Notes: generated by a model not told the origin, from the letters alone. Counted from the first letter of the stretch, positions 15,660 to 25,702 are shown. The stretch: 64,000 nucleotides of DNA from PNON01 sp963757065 (GCA_963757065.1 CAVWQC010000003.1:1-64000); one strand, 5' to 3'. A program made the numbers and translations.

Positions 15660-17138
15660 TTAATGGTATCCTGATGCTAACTCAATAATATATCTCTGAT
15701 CGAACTTCTCTTTTGGAACATCACCCATGAACTTACCTTCAGAAAGAACTATTAAACGATCAGACATACCTAATAATTCTTCCATTTCGGAGGATATCAT
15801 TATGATTGCTTTTCCTTGATTAACAAGGTCTATCATCAAATTATAGATTTCCTGTTTAGCTCCAACATCAATCCCCCGCGTAGGTTCATCAAAAATCAAT
15901 ATATTGGTATCTGCTGCAAGAGTCTTTGCAAGCACCACCTTTTGTTGATTTCCACCTGACAGGTTCCGAACATATTGTTGAAGCGAAGGAGTGCGAATGT
16001 TCAGCTTTTCAGCATAATATTTCGATATGTTATTTATCTTATTAAGATCTAAGCCCATCCATTTGGAAAACTTATGAAATACAGATAATGAGATGTTAAA
16101 CCGGATATTTGCATTCAATATACAACCATGATTTTTACGGTCTTCTGGAATTAATCCAATCCCATATTTGATAGCCTGGTCGGGAGAATTGATGTTTACT
16201 TTCTTTCCTTCAACAAGTATTTCTCCGGATTCCTTCTTCGCAGAACCATAGATCACATTTGCCATTTCCGTTCGGCCAGAACCCACAAGGCCGGCAACTC
16301 CAAGGATTTCTCCTTTTCTAACATTGAATGAAATATCAATATCGCCATTTCCTGTCAGGTGTAAAACCTCAAGTGCAACATCAGAGAGATTCCCGGTTCT
16401 TTTGGGGTAGTATTCCTTTAATTCCCGTCCGACTTCAAGGTTGATCAATTCTTTTCGATTTGTTAATTTTGTGATAAGGGTATCAATATACTTCCCATCC
16501 CTCATTACAGTTACTCTATCTGAAATTCTAAAAAGCTCTTCTATGCGGTGAGAAATATATATAACAGTTACACCGGCATTTTTTAACTTAGCAATGATCT
16601 TGAACATCGTCTCCACTTCAGATGCAGAAAGTGGTGCACTTGGTTCGTCCATGATCAGTATTTTTGCATTACGGGAAATAGCTTTTGCGATTTCCACGAG
16701 TTGTTTTTTTGCCGGGCTTAATGTCCTGACAATTGCAGCAGTATCAATATCCACTCCCATCTCTGAGAATAACTCTGCGGATTTTTCCCTGATTTTCTTT
16801 ATATCGGTTAACAATCCTTGCTCAGCTCCTAGAAAAACATTCTGCGCAACCGACAGCGATTCAACCAAACTAAATTCCTGGTAGATCACTTCCACTCCAA
16901 GATCTCGAGCCAGGCGTGGTGTCATTTTTGAGTAAACTTTGTTTGCAATAAGAATTTCACCACAATCGGGTTCAATGGCTCCCGAGATAATTTTTATCAA
17001 GGTTGATTTTCCCGCTCCATTTTCACCCAACAAAGCATGAACTTCCCCCATTTCAAAATCCATTGAATAATCATCCAGAGCAACAACACCCGGGTAAGTT
17101 TTCGATATATTTCTAAGGGACAAGATAACATTACTCAT
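15660..17138 (-). CDS. ribose-type sugar ABC dual ATPase, cassette 1
   Basis: A 492-residue RbsA/MglA-type protein with two ABC domains. Domain 1 has Walker A GENGAGKST (about 38-46), a signature region LSPAKKQLVEIAKA (about 139) and Walker B ILIMDEPSAPLS (about 160). Domain 2 has the family's usual degenerate Walker A GLVGSGRTE (about 282), an intact signature LSGGNQQKVVLAKTL (about 393) and Walker B ILIFDEPTRGIDVG (about 414). It energises import through the downstream permease. It is full length and undamaged, unlike its cassette-2 counterpart at 20970-22458. Confidence 0.93.
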   Translation of the reverse strand: MSNVILSLRNISKTYPGVVALDDYSMDFEMGEVHALLGENGAGKSTLIKIISGAIEPDCGEILIANKVYSKMTPRLARDLGVEVIYQEFSLVESLSVAQNVFLGAEQGLLTDIKKIREKSAELFSEMGVDIDTAAIVRTLSPAKKQLVEIAKAISRNAKILIMDEPSAPLSASEVETMFKIIAKLKNAGVTVIYISHRIEELFRISDRVTVMRDGKYIDTLITKLTNRKELINLEVGRELKEYYPKRTGNLSDVALEVLHLTGNGDIDISFNVRKGEILGVAGLVGSGRTEMANVIYGSAKKESGEILVEGKKVNINSPDQAIKYGIGLIPEDRKNHGCILNANIRFNISLSVFHKFSKWMGLDLNKINNISKYYAEKLNIRTPSLQQYVRNLSGGNQQKVVLAKTLAADTNILIFDEPTRGIDVGAKQEIYNLMIDLVNQGKAIIMISSEMEELLGMSDRLIVLSEGKFMGDVPKEKFDQRYIIELASGYH

Positions 17139-17297
17139 TTATATGTACCATTATGGAGTTATAAGGATGAGCTGGGGAATTCCTATTGGTTTTCGACCCA
17201 GCCCATCCACTCAATTCTTTATATTTTACAAGACCTCATTTAGATATTGTTTTACGTTTTTAAGCCTAATAGAAATATTGAACGCAAGTCGCATTGA

Positions 17298-18519
17298 TTA
17301 TCCGGGTGGAGGTCCGAGTTTCACTTCTTCTGGCGTTGTGGTCGGAACCTGGAATACTTCAGTGTCCAGAATGGGTTGAGCCATCAATTTTCCATCGATC
17401 ATGTGACAATATCTAGGGGATCATAAATTACTTTCATGATCTCACCTTTTAATATTTTACCAACAATTTCGTTCGTTCTGACCAACAAGATCACCACCAA
17501 AACGAATTGTTCCGCGGAAGACAGTCTTATTGGTAGCCAGAATCCAAAACAGCAGGTCCTTCTGCGCCAATCATACCAACACCGAAAACGGCAACTTTAT
17601 TCAGGTCTTTGATGACACTGAGATCTGGACCTTTCGCAAATTCATCCACGATTGACTGTGAGGCACCCATACCGCCATCACCTGCATAAGCAAGGACTAG
17701 TTTCACTTCGGGATTGGTCGACAGTACATTCTGCATTGCAGTCTGACCAGCCTGGAACATTTCGGCCTGGACATTTTGGACGACTTTCACCTTAGACGAG
17801 ATAGGCAGGATTGGCAACTTTGTTGGCGTCTGTAACGACAGCACCAGTAGGCATCAATGAGTTCGCCATTGACATTCTTCATATATGGTTCAGCGATCAT
17901 TTTCATGCCATTTGACCGGTTGACAGCTTCGGTGTTAAGGGTGGATTCAAAGATGACTGTTTCGACAGATCCATCTGCAGCATCCGGGTAAGTTGTGTCA
18001 ACCCACTGCTTTGCCATATAGGCTTCATAATAACCAGACAGGTATTGATTCATCATCATGACGCTGTCATAGGCATCCGGATTACCGGGGTCACCGCCAA
18101 TGACCATGACTATTATTCCAGCCTCACGAGCCGCAATTAATTTTGGCACAAGGCTGGTAGCTTCAACCGCCATAACGGTCATCATTTTAACTTTCATGGC
18201 AGTGAAGTTTTCCACCTGGGTTGCCTGGTGTACAGCATTTCCATCAGCACTGGCTACCTGGACATCGTAATCGGCTCCAAAACCATTCTTGAAAGTGTCC
18301 TGGATTGCAAGCATCAAGGGATTATCCAGGGCAGGTAAACAAACAGCGATGATTTCCTTGGCTTGGGGTGCAGCAGGTGCTGCGGTGCTGCGGGTGCCGC
18401 TGGGAGCTGCTGGCGCGGCGTGGTTGGTTCGGCAGATTCAGTCGCAGGAGGAGGTGTGGTACAGCCGTTACGACCCATTATTATTGCTATCAAGGCAAGT
18501 CAGTCAATAGCTTTTTCAT
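17298..18519 (-). pseudogene. frameshifted ribose-type sugar-binding lipoprotein, cassette 1
   Basis: A periplasmic-binding-protein-type gene (peripla_BP_4) reading from ATG 18519, behind GGAGAGAGAAAC, to a stop at 17298. The conserved peptide is spread over several frames: a lipoprotein-like start ending in GRNGCTTPPPATESAEP, then an Ala/Pro linker; KEIIAVCLPALDNPLMLAIQDTFKNGFG...ELIDAY; FGVGMIGAEGPAVLDS; NKTVFRGTIRFGGDLVGQNE; EIVGKILKGEIMKVIYDPLDIVT; MIDGKLMAQPILDTEVFQVPTT...KLGPPPG. At least five frame changes are needed. The first lies in the GC-rich Ala/Pro linker and three lie in the last 150 bases. No single ORF could make a working protein. Either it is decayed or the sequence contains indel errors. 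Confidence 0.8.
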
Positions 18520-18619
18520 GTTTCTCTCTCCTTTTTGTCTTATTTTTATTCTGGGGTCGATGTGATACTATGCCCCAGATTACAAAGTATATCCATAGTT
18601 ATGCCTGGTGTCAATCACA

Positions 18620-18681
18620 GTTTCGTAGGATGAAACAAGGTTTTATAATATTAGTATACAGTTTGTTTTGCCTTTTGTCAA
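18620..18681 (-). promoter_or_regulatory. promoter plus 26-bp composite operator, binding-protein gene 1
   Basis: On the minus strand TTGACA (18681-18676) and TATACT (18658-18653) are 17 bases apart. Eight bases further on lies the composite site 18645-18620, with half-sites TAAAAC / GTTTCA / CGAAAC spaced by 3 and 5 bases. It shares arrangement, orientation and distance with the other sites listed for this regulon. The transcript would have a leader of about 127 bases to the start at 18519. Confidence 0.75.
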
Positions 18682-18693
18682 TCATTTTTAAAT

Positions 18694-19713
18694 CTATTTT
18701 AGATTCATATTGAAAAAATCAATTACCAGGTTTAAATTCTCTTCGGTAGTGAATTGACTACCACCGTGTCCTGCGCCATCAAGCAAGGTCAAGGTTACTT
18801 TATCAACCCCGATTGTGGAGCTTAAGGCATCATAAAATAGTTGACTTTGTTGAGGTGGAACATTGCAATCGGCTGTACCGTGTTGGATAAAATAGGCTGG
18901 GTCATCACTGGTTATATAGGTCATCGCGTTGACTAGCTTTACAGCATCTACATTCTCTTGAATTGGACCACCAACGAGTTGGGATTCAGGTGAGTCGGCC
19001 GCATCATGGTTGACCGGGCATGAAGTTCCTGTAAATTGGGCATCCATCTGAAGAAAATCGATTGGTCCGAACCAATCTACAACAGCCTGAACGCAACTGG
19101 ATTGTTCAGCATTTCCTAATTCTGCACCTTCTAATTCTGTCACACCGCATGATGTTCCTAAGAGGGAAACAAGGCTACCTCCTGCAGAACCTCCCCAGGC
19201 ACCAAATTTCTCCGGGTTCAGCTTGTAATCCTTGGCATTCGCGCGTAGGAAACGTACAGCAGCTTTAATGTCCTGAATTTGAGCTGGTGCTTTTGCTTCG
19301 CCGCTAAGACGGTAATTAACACTCGCAACTGCGAATCCCTGACTCAACAATTGATCGATCCCTGTTGTTGCATCACCAGCGGCTTTATCTCCCATCAGGA
19401 AAGCACCACCATGGACAAGGATAACAACCGGGAAAGGACCTTCTCCCGTTGGAATGTACAGGTCAAGTTTCTCAGCTGAAGAAATATTTGCATAGGCTAC
19501 ATCAGAGAATGAAGGAACAGCAACAATAGAGGTTGAATTTCCGCCTCCGGGATTTCCTCGGCCAGGAGGAGCGACTGAAATGGTTGCCGTTTCAGTTGGC
19601 TTAACAAGTTCAGGTGTTTCTGTATTTTGAGCCGCAGAGGTTTTGGTTTGGGTTGTGCAGGCAGATGTAATTAACATCAAAAGCACAGACATAAGCATTA
19701 GTAACTTTTTCAT
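18694..19713 (-). CDS. secreted lipoprotein alpha/beta-hydrolase (esterase), paralog 2
   Basis: A 339-residue esterase with a lipoprotein signal peptide (MKKLLMLMSVLLMLITSAC, cleavage before Cys 19), then a Thr/Pro-rich linker to about residue 65. The catalytic core shows HGGAFLMGD (about 110), the nucleophile in GGSAGGS (about 174), the acid in HGTADCNVP (about 286) and the His in GAGHGGS (about 318). Four Cys in the mature domain could form disulfides (CGVTE, SSCVQA, SCPVN, DCNVP). It lies between the two importer cassettes with its own operator and promoter, and should release acyl groups outside the cell before import. It is a paralog of the cytosolic enzymes at 13737-14663 and 37042-37962. 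Confidence 0.88.
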   Translation of the reverse strand: MKKLLMLMSVLLMLITSACTTQTKTSAAQNTETPELVKPTETATISVAPPGRGNPGGGNSTSIVAVPSFSDVAYANISSAEKLDLYIPTGEGPFPVVILVHGGAFLMGDKAAGDATTGIDQLLSQGFAVASVNYRLSGEAKAPAQIQDIKAAVRFLRANAKDYKLNPEKFGAWGGSAGGSLVSLLGTSCGVTELEGAELGNAEQSSCVQAVVDWFGPIDFLQMDAQFTGTSCPVNHDAADSPESQLVGGPIQENVDAVKLVNAMTYITSDDPAYFIQHGTADCNVPPQQSQLFYDALSSTIGVDKVTLTLLDGAGHGGSQFTTEENLNLVIDFFNMNLK

Positions 19714-19779
19714 GATCTCTCTTCTCTATATTAAATCTCCAAGGGATTGATTCATCCCATTGGGTTGATAATAAATGTT

Positions 19780-19841
19780 GTTTCACATGGTGAAACAGTG
19801 TTTCATTAACTACATTATACTGGATATTGTTCTGTTGTCAA
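19780..19841 (-). promoter_or_regulatory. promoter plus 26-bp composite operator, lipoprotein esterase
   Basis: Minus-strand TTGACA (19841-19836) and TATAAT (19819-19814) are 16 bases apart. The composite operator at 19805-19780 follows after 8 bases with the best-matched half-sites of the set: TGAAAC / GTTTCA / TGAAAC at spacings 3 and 5. Start codon at 19713. Confidence 0.8.
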
Positions 19842-19883
19842 TCTTTCTTGGCACGCGACAAACACAGGCTCCATAAATTAAAA

Positions 19884-19922
19884 TTCAAGGCTATCTCAGA
19901 AGTTTAGAGATAGCCCTTGAAA
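19884..19922 (-). terminator. stem-loop terminator after importer cassette 2
   Basis: Arms of 14-15 bases (TTCAAGGCTATCTC and its complement with one bulged C) lie 28 bases after the stop of the cassette-2 permease. They separate that operon from the promoter of the esterase lipoprotein gene. Confidence 0.7.
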
Positions 19923-19949
19923 TATGGTAAACGTTGCTATGTATGATTT

Positions 19950-20951
19950 TTATGCTGCCACTTTTGCGACGGTTTCTTTGGCTTTGCGGTTTTTCTGATA
20001 GACATCAAAGGCGACTGCAATTAATAGAACTGCGCCTTTAACCACAGTTTGGGAAAAATCAGGGAAGGTGGCCAATTGCATGGCATTGTTCAGCACACCG
20101 ATGATGATCATACCCACCATCAAACCAAAAATGGTGCCTTCACCACCTTTGAAGCTGACGCCACCCAAAAGTGCAGCGGTGAGGCAGTCAAATTCAAGAC
20201 CCTGACCGGTAATGGTCTGGCCGGCAAAAACTCTTGACAGCAGCAGAACAGTGGTGATCGATGAGATAAAACCGCAGATCATGAACAAGAGTACTTTCAT
20301 TCTATTGATATTTACACCTGCAAGGCGGGCGGCTTCTTCATTGCCGCCCAACGCAAATACCTGTCGGCCAAAGTATGTCTTGGTCAGGATGAAAGACCCG
20401 ATCAATGCCACAATGATCATAACGATGACCGGCACGGGGATTCCCCAAACATATCCCTGTCCAAACCAGCGGAAGGAATCCGGGAAACCCATGATATTCC
20501 TGGATTGATTGATAATGTACCCCATGCCCTTAAATATTGCGGAGGTACCCAAAGTAATAATGAGCGGATGGATCTTTAGTTTAATGCAGAGGAACCCATT
20601 GATCGCACCCAACCCGGTTCCGACAAGCAGAATCAGGGGAATTGCGACTGCAGGTGGCAGCTTCCAATCGACCATCATGATCGCCAAAAGGACATTACTA
20701 AACACGATCTGGGAGCCAATGGAGAGATCAATACCGCCGCTGATCATCACGAACATCAAGCCGACGGCGCTAATCCCTGCAAATGATATCTGGCGAATCA
20801 AGGTACGAAGATTACCAAATGTCATGAAATTCGGTGCAATGAACGAGAATAGGATCAACAAAAAGACCAGGATCAGAAAAGGCACATTCTTTTTCATGAT
20901 CGATCCTATCCGACCGCCAAAATTGTTGAAAAATACTGATTGATTGCTCAT
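19950..20951 (-). CDS. ribose-type sugar ABC permease, cassette 2
   Basis: A 333-residue permease of the RbsC type with the same landmarks as cassette 1: ISAVGLMFVMISGGIDLSIG, ALGGNEEAARLAGV and GGVSFKGGEGTIFGLMVGMI. The N-terminus is about 10 residues longer. It is intact and sits 18 bases after the ATPase gene. It is clearly a paralog of 14656-15642 (the helix-rich core is alignable without gaps by eye), which supports tandem duplication of the importer. Confidence 0.92.
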   Translation of the reverse strand: MSNQSVFFNNFGGRIGSIMKKNVPFLILVFLLILFSFIAPNFMTFGNLRTLIRQISFAGISAVGLMFVMISGGIDLSIGSQIVFSNVLLAIMMVDWKLPPAVAIPLILLVGTGLGAINGFLCIKLKIHPLIITLGTSAIFKGMGYIINQSRNIMGFPDSFRWFGQGYVWGIPVPVIVMIIVALIGSFILTKTYFGRQVFALGGNEEAARLAGVNINRMKVLLFMICGFISSITTVLLLSRVFAGQTITGQGLEFDCLTAALLGGVSFKGGEGTIFGLMVGMIIIGVLNNAMQLATFPDFSQTVVKGAVLLIAVAFDVYQKNRKAKETVAKVAA

Positions 20952-20969
20952 TACTTATTCCTCCAAAAG

Positions 20970-22458
20970 TTAATGGATCCCCGATGCGAGGTCGAGAATA
21001 TAATGCTGATTGAAATTCTCTTTTTGGACTTCTCCAGCCAATTCACCTTCGCATAAGACAATGATCCGGTCCGACATGCCCAATAATTCTTCCATATCAG
21101 AAGAGATCATCAAAATCGCAATTCCATTCTCAGCCAATTCAGTCATCAGATGATAAATTTCCTGTTTGGCGCCAACATCAATCCCACGGGTGGGTTCATC
21201 AAAGATCAAAATGTCAGACTCGGCTGCCAAAGATTTGGCGAGCACCACTTTTTGTTGATTACCGCCGCTCAGATTGATCACCTGCTGTAATAAGCTGGGA
21301 GTTTTAATATTGATACGTTCTTTGTATTTCTGCGCGATCTCATCTTCTTTTTTCGTATTAACCACACCATAATTTGAGATGCGTCGAATGATCGGGAAAC
21401 TGATGTTCCACTTGACAGCCATCTCAAGGAACAGCCCCTGACCCTTGCGGTCTTCTGTCAACAATCCAATTTTGTGCTGGATTGCATCCAATGGAGAATG
21501 GATCTTGACAGGATTTCCGTTGATCAAGATCTCGCCACTTTCCATTGGAGCGGCACCAAAGAGAAGTTGAGCCAATTCTGTTCGACCGGCGCCCACCAAT
21601 CCGGAAATTCCTAATATTTCACCCTTGCGTACTGAAAATGAGATATTTCGATCACCATTCCCGGTGAGGTTTTTTACTTCCAAAGCAACTTCACCAGGTG
21701 ATTTTTTCCGTTGAGGATAACTTTCCTTTAATTCACGTCCAACCATCAGCGTGATCAATTCCTGCCGGTTGGTCTCTTTCGTGTTTTTGGTGGTGACATA
21801 GCACCCGTCACGCATGACACTCACGCGATCAGAGATGCGGAAGACTTCTTCCAAACGATGTGAAATATAAATGATCGTCACACCTTTTTGTTTTAACTGG
21901 TTGATGATCTTGAACATCAACTCTACTTCTGAAACACTTAAAGGAGCAGAGGGTTCATCCATGATCAATATTTTCACATTCTTCGAGACTGCTTTGGCAA
22001 TTTCAACGATCTGTTGTTCAGCAATGGATAGATCCTGCACCATGATACGTGGATCAATTTTCACCCCAAACTGGTCCAGAACCTTGACTGGCTTTTTTCT
22101 CAATTACTTTGGCACTAAATAATGCTGAATTTTCACTTCTTTCACACAAATAAATATTCTCAGCAACTGACAAGGTGGGAACCAGATTAAATTCCTGATA
22201 AATCACTTCAACACCAAGGCTCCTGGAAAGCGAAGGAGTCATCTTGGAATATTCATGTCCATTAATTTTTATAATTCCTGAATCGATATCGATGGCTCCA
22301 GCCACCGCTTTGATCAATGTCGATTTGCCGGCGCCATTCTCGCCCAACAAGGCGTGTACCTCACCTTCTTGAAAACTGATCGAGACATTGTTCAGAGCCA
22401 GAACACCGGGATACTTCTTGGTGATGTTTTCCAGGGATAATACAACCTTGGCATCCAT
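20970..22458 (-). pseudogene. frameshifted ribose-type sugar ABC dual ATPase, cassette 2
   Basis: It starts at 22458 and encodes a normal RbsA-type N-terminus (Walker A GENGAGKST, then YQEFNLVPTLSVAENIYL), but the frame changes at about 22092 in an A6 run (peptide AKVIEKK). The rest continues in a second frame to 20970: LSIAEQQIVEIAKA, ILIMDEPSAPLS, degenerate GLVGAGRTE, LSGGNQQKVVLAKSL, ILIFDEPTRGIDVG. Removing one A joins the halves into a protein of about 495 residues. All ATP-binding motifs survive, so the lesion is recent, a sequencing error, or slippage at the run. Confidence 0.85.
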
Positions 22459-22476
22459 TCTTTTTCACCTCTATTT

Positions 22477-22505
22477 TTAATGAAGGGGTCCCCCCCCTTC
22501 ATTAA
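22477..22505 (-). terminator. intercistronic hairpin between binding protein and ATPase genes
   Basis: Perfect 12-base arms (22477-22488 and 22494-22505; TTAATGAAGGGG and its complement) surround a 5-base loop inside a C8 run. It lies 26 bases after the binding-protein stop. In similar operons such hairpins protect the binding-protein message and lower ATPase/permease expression. Confidence 0.7.
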
Positions 22506-22530
22506 GTTTATCAACAAAAAGCTTTTTGTT

Positions 22531-23621
22531 CTATTTTAGCGTGCTGAAATCGCAAGTGATCGGTTCCAAAACATCATTGATGATGTTGGGATGTTCCACA
22601 CCCTGCAGCATCTTCTTGATCTGTTCGTAGGTTGCCACATCAAGAGCGGTTCCACCGATGGCGACAAAACCCTTGTAGGGATCTGCGCAGCTGGTGACAG
22701 TTGGGATCATGGAAGGATCCATATCGCCTGCAAAGACGCCGTATTTTGACACGTCAACACCTGGCAGCGCTTTGATGGCATTGGCAATACCCTGAGCATG
22801 GGCAGTGGATTGGCCAATGAACACTTTGACGTTTGGATTGACGGTTAAAGCGTTCTCAGCGGCAGCCTGACCGACAGGAATGCTATCACCGGAAATATCC
22901 ATGCTGTGCAACAAGCTTGACTTTGGGGCAGATGTCGGTGATCGTGGAATAACCCTCGATCGCGCTCGTACATGCCAACAGAGGAACTCGCGCCACCAAT
23001 GATGGCAGTTTCAACACTGCCATCGGCAGCATCCGGGTAAATGGCTTCAATGAAATCGCAAGCCATCTTGGCAACTTTTTGACCGTCTTCGTATTGGCTG
23101 GTGTGCATGATGGCATCAAATGGTGCCAGTTTAGCAGGCGGAACACCCATCACCATGATGCCAGCGGCTTTGGCTTCTTCAATAGCGGGAAACAATTGGT
23201 CAATCTCTCCGGCTGCCATAACATACATGAAATCAACTTTCATGGAAATACAGTTCTCGATCTGGTCGAATTGTTGGTTCAAACCACCTTCGTCAGCGCC
23301 GTAAACGGATATTTCACACCATCAGCCTTGAATTGTTCTGTAACTGAGGTGGCAACACCGTTCAAGAAAGGATTCGCAAGTGAAGGGATGATGTAGCAGA
23401 CCGTTTTGCCTTTGATATCAAAAGGCGATCCGGGTTTTGCAGGCACCATGGAAACAATGGTATCTTCAGCCGGGGCAGCTTCCGGTGCGGCCGGAGCAGC
23501 AGGTTCCGCTGGAGCAGCTGGAGCAGCAGGTGCTGCTGGCGCAGCCGGAGCACAGCTAGTGAGCATCAATGGCAGCAATTACAAGTAATGTCATTACTAT
23601 CATCAACTTCTTGTTCATCAT
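22531..23621 (-). pseudogene. frameshifted ribose-type sugar-binding lipoprotein, cassette 2
   Basis: A binding-protein gene from ATG 23621 (AAGGAGAAA upstream) to the stop at 22531, with about three frame changes. The signal peptide MMNKKLMIVMTLLVIAA runs in one frame. LMLTSCAPAAPAAP...SMVPAKPGSPFDIKGKTVCYIIPSLANPFLNGVATSVTEQFKADGVKYPFTAL is in the next (lipobox LTSC). NQQFDQIENCISMKVDFMYVMAAG...VETAIIGGASSSVGMYERD follows, and DISGDSIPVGQAAAENALTVNPNVKVFIGQS...DFSTLK ends it. The protein would be about 350 residues with an Ala/Pro linker after the lipid anchor. The pieces are well conserved, so loss of function is not certain. Confidence 0.8.
23466..23556. repeat. Ala/Pro codon repeat in binding-protein linker
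   Basis: Near-tandem 9- and 12-base units built from GCAGC(A/T)GGTGCTGC/GGAGCAGC encode the linker (Ala-Ala-Pro repeats) directly after the lipidated Cys of binding protein 2. Such units are prone to slippage. A frame change lies just upstream in the signal peptide. Confidence 0.65.
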
Positions 23622-24073
23622 TTTCTCCTTAATTCGATTTATTGAATATTTTGATTAAGAGATATTCTGGTGAGCATTTTATCTGATAATTAATCACCTG
23701 CCTTTCTTGTTTATTTGCTGCGTACGGGATATCACATTGATATGCAGCGACAAATGAATCATATAGTTTTGTGTATTGATTTCATGATTGGTCCCTGACA
23801 ATATTGAAAACAATCAGCTGTTGAAACTAATAAGAATACTGGTCGCTCCGATTTCGTATGAAACTCATTTGATCCAAATCAACTATTTCGGACCTGGTGA
23901 ATGTTCGATAAAAATATCTGGCCAAAGGACTTGTTTTTGATATCCATAGTACCTTTCTAAATTATCTGATTAAGTTCAAACTGGGCAGATTTGTCGGAGG
24001 AGAATTATTGAAACTTAATAAAGTAGAAATTATTCAAATGGATCATAAAATTAGTAAGATTTCAATAATTCTT
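23622..24073. other. about 450-base non-coding leader or gap
   Basis: No convincing ORF on either strand. If transcription of the binding-protein gene starts at the promoter at 24136-24108, this whole stretch is 5' leader. It contains isolated TGAAAC half-sites (23822-23827, 23859-23864, 24009-24014) but no full composite operator. I see no obvious riboswitch fold. Confidence 0.4.
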
Positions 24074-24136
24074 GTTTCACTCTATGAAACTATGTTCCAT
24101 TTCAAATAGTATACAACATGATTCATCCTTTGTCAA
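24074..24136 (-). promoter_or_regulatory. promoter plus 26-bp composite operator, importer cassette 2
   Basis: Minus-strand TTGACA (24136-24131) and TATACT (24113-24108) are 17 bases apart. The composite operator 24099-24074 begins 8 bases after the -10 box: TGGAAC / GTTTCA / TGAAAC, spacings 3 and 5. The nearest downstream start is 23621, which implies an unusually long leader of about 480 bases. Confidence 0.7.
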
Positions 24137-24238
24137 TTGACCAGAAAATAATAGGCATTCTACTCACAGACAGATTAGCGACATAATCCAAGATAATGCC
24201 AGATCAAATCATTCGCAAGATATTCGGGAGATAAACAG

Positions 24239-24270
24239 GCATGTGACGAGAATTAACTCTCGTCACATGC
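24239..24270 (-). terminator. intrinsic terminator of the Liv-type operon
   Basis: Perfect 13-base arms (24239-24251 and 24258-24270) close a 6-base loop, just after the end of the Liv-type binding-protein gene. It separates that operon from the promoter at 24136. Confidence 0.85.
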
Positions 24271-24280
24271 CCAAAACTTA

Positions 24281-25600
24281 TTAATAACCCATGAATCTAC
24301 TAACGTGATTCTTATGGGATTGGATAGATGAAATCTGCAGTCTTCTGATCCAGCGGCCAGACGAGTTCCATCTTGCCGCTTGCCATTGAACCAGAGGATT
24401 CAAGACATTACCGGTGCCATCACCATTGAAAGAGACGTTACCTAAAACGGTCATCATATCAGTATCAGCAATCGCATCACGGATTGCTTCCCGATCCAAT
24501 GTGCCAGCCCTCTCGATGGCATCAGCCAAAATTTGAACACAGGCATAAGCCGGCCCGACCAGGATATCTGAAGGTCGGCCAAAATCAGCCTGATGTTTGG
24601 CGTTAAGCTCTTCCACACCCGGGAAATTCTCACCATAATGCCAGCCAGCAAACAAAGAAATACCATTGCCAGCTGTGCCGGTCGCTTCTCCCCAGGTGGA
24701 CGCATCAGGTGCGCGGTTAAAATTAATAAACTTGGGTTTCCAACCAAGTTCAGCTACCTGTTTAACGATCGCAATACCATCAGGTGTAGTGGGCATACCA
24801 AGAAGGATTTCTGCCCCTGCAGCCTGGGCATCCAGAATCAGGGTTGAGTAGTCGGTTGTACCAGGAGCATATTCAGCATAATACGCAATTTCAAATCCAG
24901 CGGGTTTTGCCATTGATTTAAAGAGACCACCCTCCTCATTGCCCCAATCTGTCTTTTCCTGGAACACGGCAATTTTGGTAGGCTTCTGGTCAGCGGGAAT
25001 TAATTGGTTTAGTGCAGCGAATACATCCCGAGCTTGGTCAGGAGATTTGGGGAATGGAGAAAATAGATATTTGTAACCCTTCTGGTGTATATTCCACCAG
25101 GCAAAGGACACACCCAAATATGGCACTTTATTCTTTTCCGAGATGGCAGTGGTGGCTGCATGCATTCCACTGGCTGCTCCACCTAGGTAAGAAACAACTT
25201 TTTGCTCGGAGAAGACTTTCTCCAAGTTGCTTACTGCCTTCGTGGGATCTGATTCATCATCATAGGCAGTCAATCGCAGGGGGATCTTCTTGCCATATTC
25301 AGCTACTAACACCCCACCTGCTGCATTGATATCAGCAATAGCATAGTCATAACCCACCTTGACCTGGCTGCCAAGCGAACCAAATTTTCCGGTCAATGGA
25401 ATGGATGCTCCAATCTCGATAAACTCTGGTGCATCAGGATAGGTTACAGCTGTAGCTTGTGGTGCTGCAGGTACTTGTGGTGCTTCCGTTGCTTTAGGAA
25501 CTTCTACTACCACCGGCGTTGGGGTCGACGCAGGAGCGCAACTGCCTAGAATCAGGCTCATCAAAAGCATTATCGTTGTGATCATAACTCTTGTTTTCAT
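24281..25600 (-). CDS. branched-chain-type ABC substrate-binding lipoprotein, C-terminus frameshifted
   Basis: A 439-residue type I binding protein of the LivJ/peripla_BP_6 type. It has a lipoprotein signal (ILGSC, Cys about 20), a Pro/Thr/Val-rich linker, then the receptor domain starting DAPEFIEIGASIPLTGKFGSLG and including AVSNLEKVFSEQKVVSYLGGAASGMHAATTAISEKNKVPYLGV. The last 30 codons are in a changed frame. Shifting at about 24385 restores the family-like ending (KMELVWPLDQKTADFIYPIP) with a stop at 24312. It is the last gene of the Liv cassette, whereas many such operons start with it. Ligands of this family include amino acids, aromatic acids, urea and small carboxylates; none can be singled out. 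Confidence 0.82.
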   Translation of the reverse strand: MKTRVMITTIMLLMSLILGSCAPASTPTPVVVEVPKATEAPQVPAAPQATAVTYPDAPEFIEIGASIPLTGKFGSLGSQVKVGYDYAIADINAAGGVLVAEYGKKIPLRLTAYDDESDPTKAVSNLEKVFSEQKVVSYLGGAASGMHAATTAISEKNKVPYLGVSFAWWNIHQKGYKYLFSPFPKSPDQARDVFAALNQLIPADQKPTKIAVFQEKTDWGNEEGGLFKSMAKPAGFEIAYYAEYAPGTTDYSTLILDAQAAGAEILLGMPTTPDGIAIVKQVAELGWKPKFINFNRAPDASTWGEATGTAGNGISLFAGWHYGENFPGVEELNAKHQADFGRPSDILVGPAYACVQILADAIERAGTLDREAIRDAIADTDMMTVLGNVSFNGDGTGNVLNPLVQWQAARWNSSGRWIRRLQISSIQSHKNHVSRFMGY

Positions 25601-25702
25601 TGCTTATTCTCCTTTAAAGTGAATATCTGAAGTAGCAATTACTATTAGAATATTTATTTTTTTATCGTATCAATAGACATCTCCTTTCCTATACAAGGAC
25701 TC

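Noticed and set aside
17143..17379. 78-residue plus-strand ORF between the ATPase and binding-protein genes
   Set aside because: Overlaps the conserved C-terminal codons of the minus-strand binding protein and has no homology by eye.
23406..23588. Plus-strand Ala/Gly-rich ORF over the binding-protein linker
   Set aside because: Reverse reading of the Ala/Pro codon repeat; same effect at 54792-54977.
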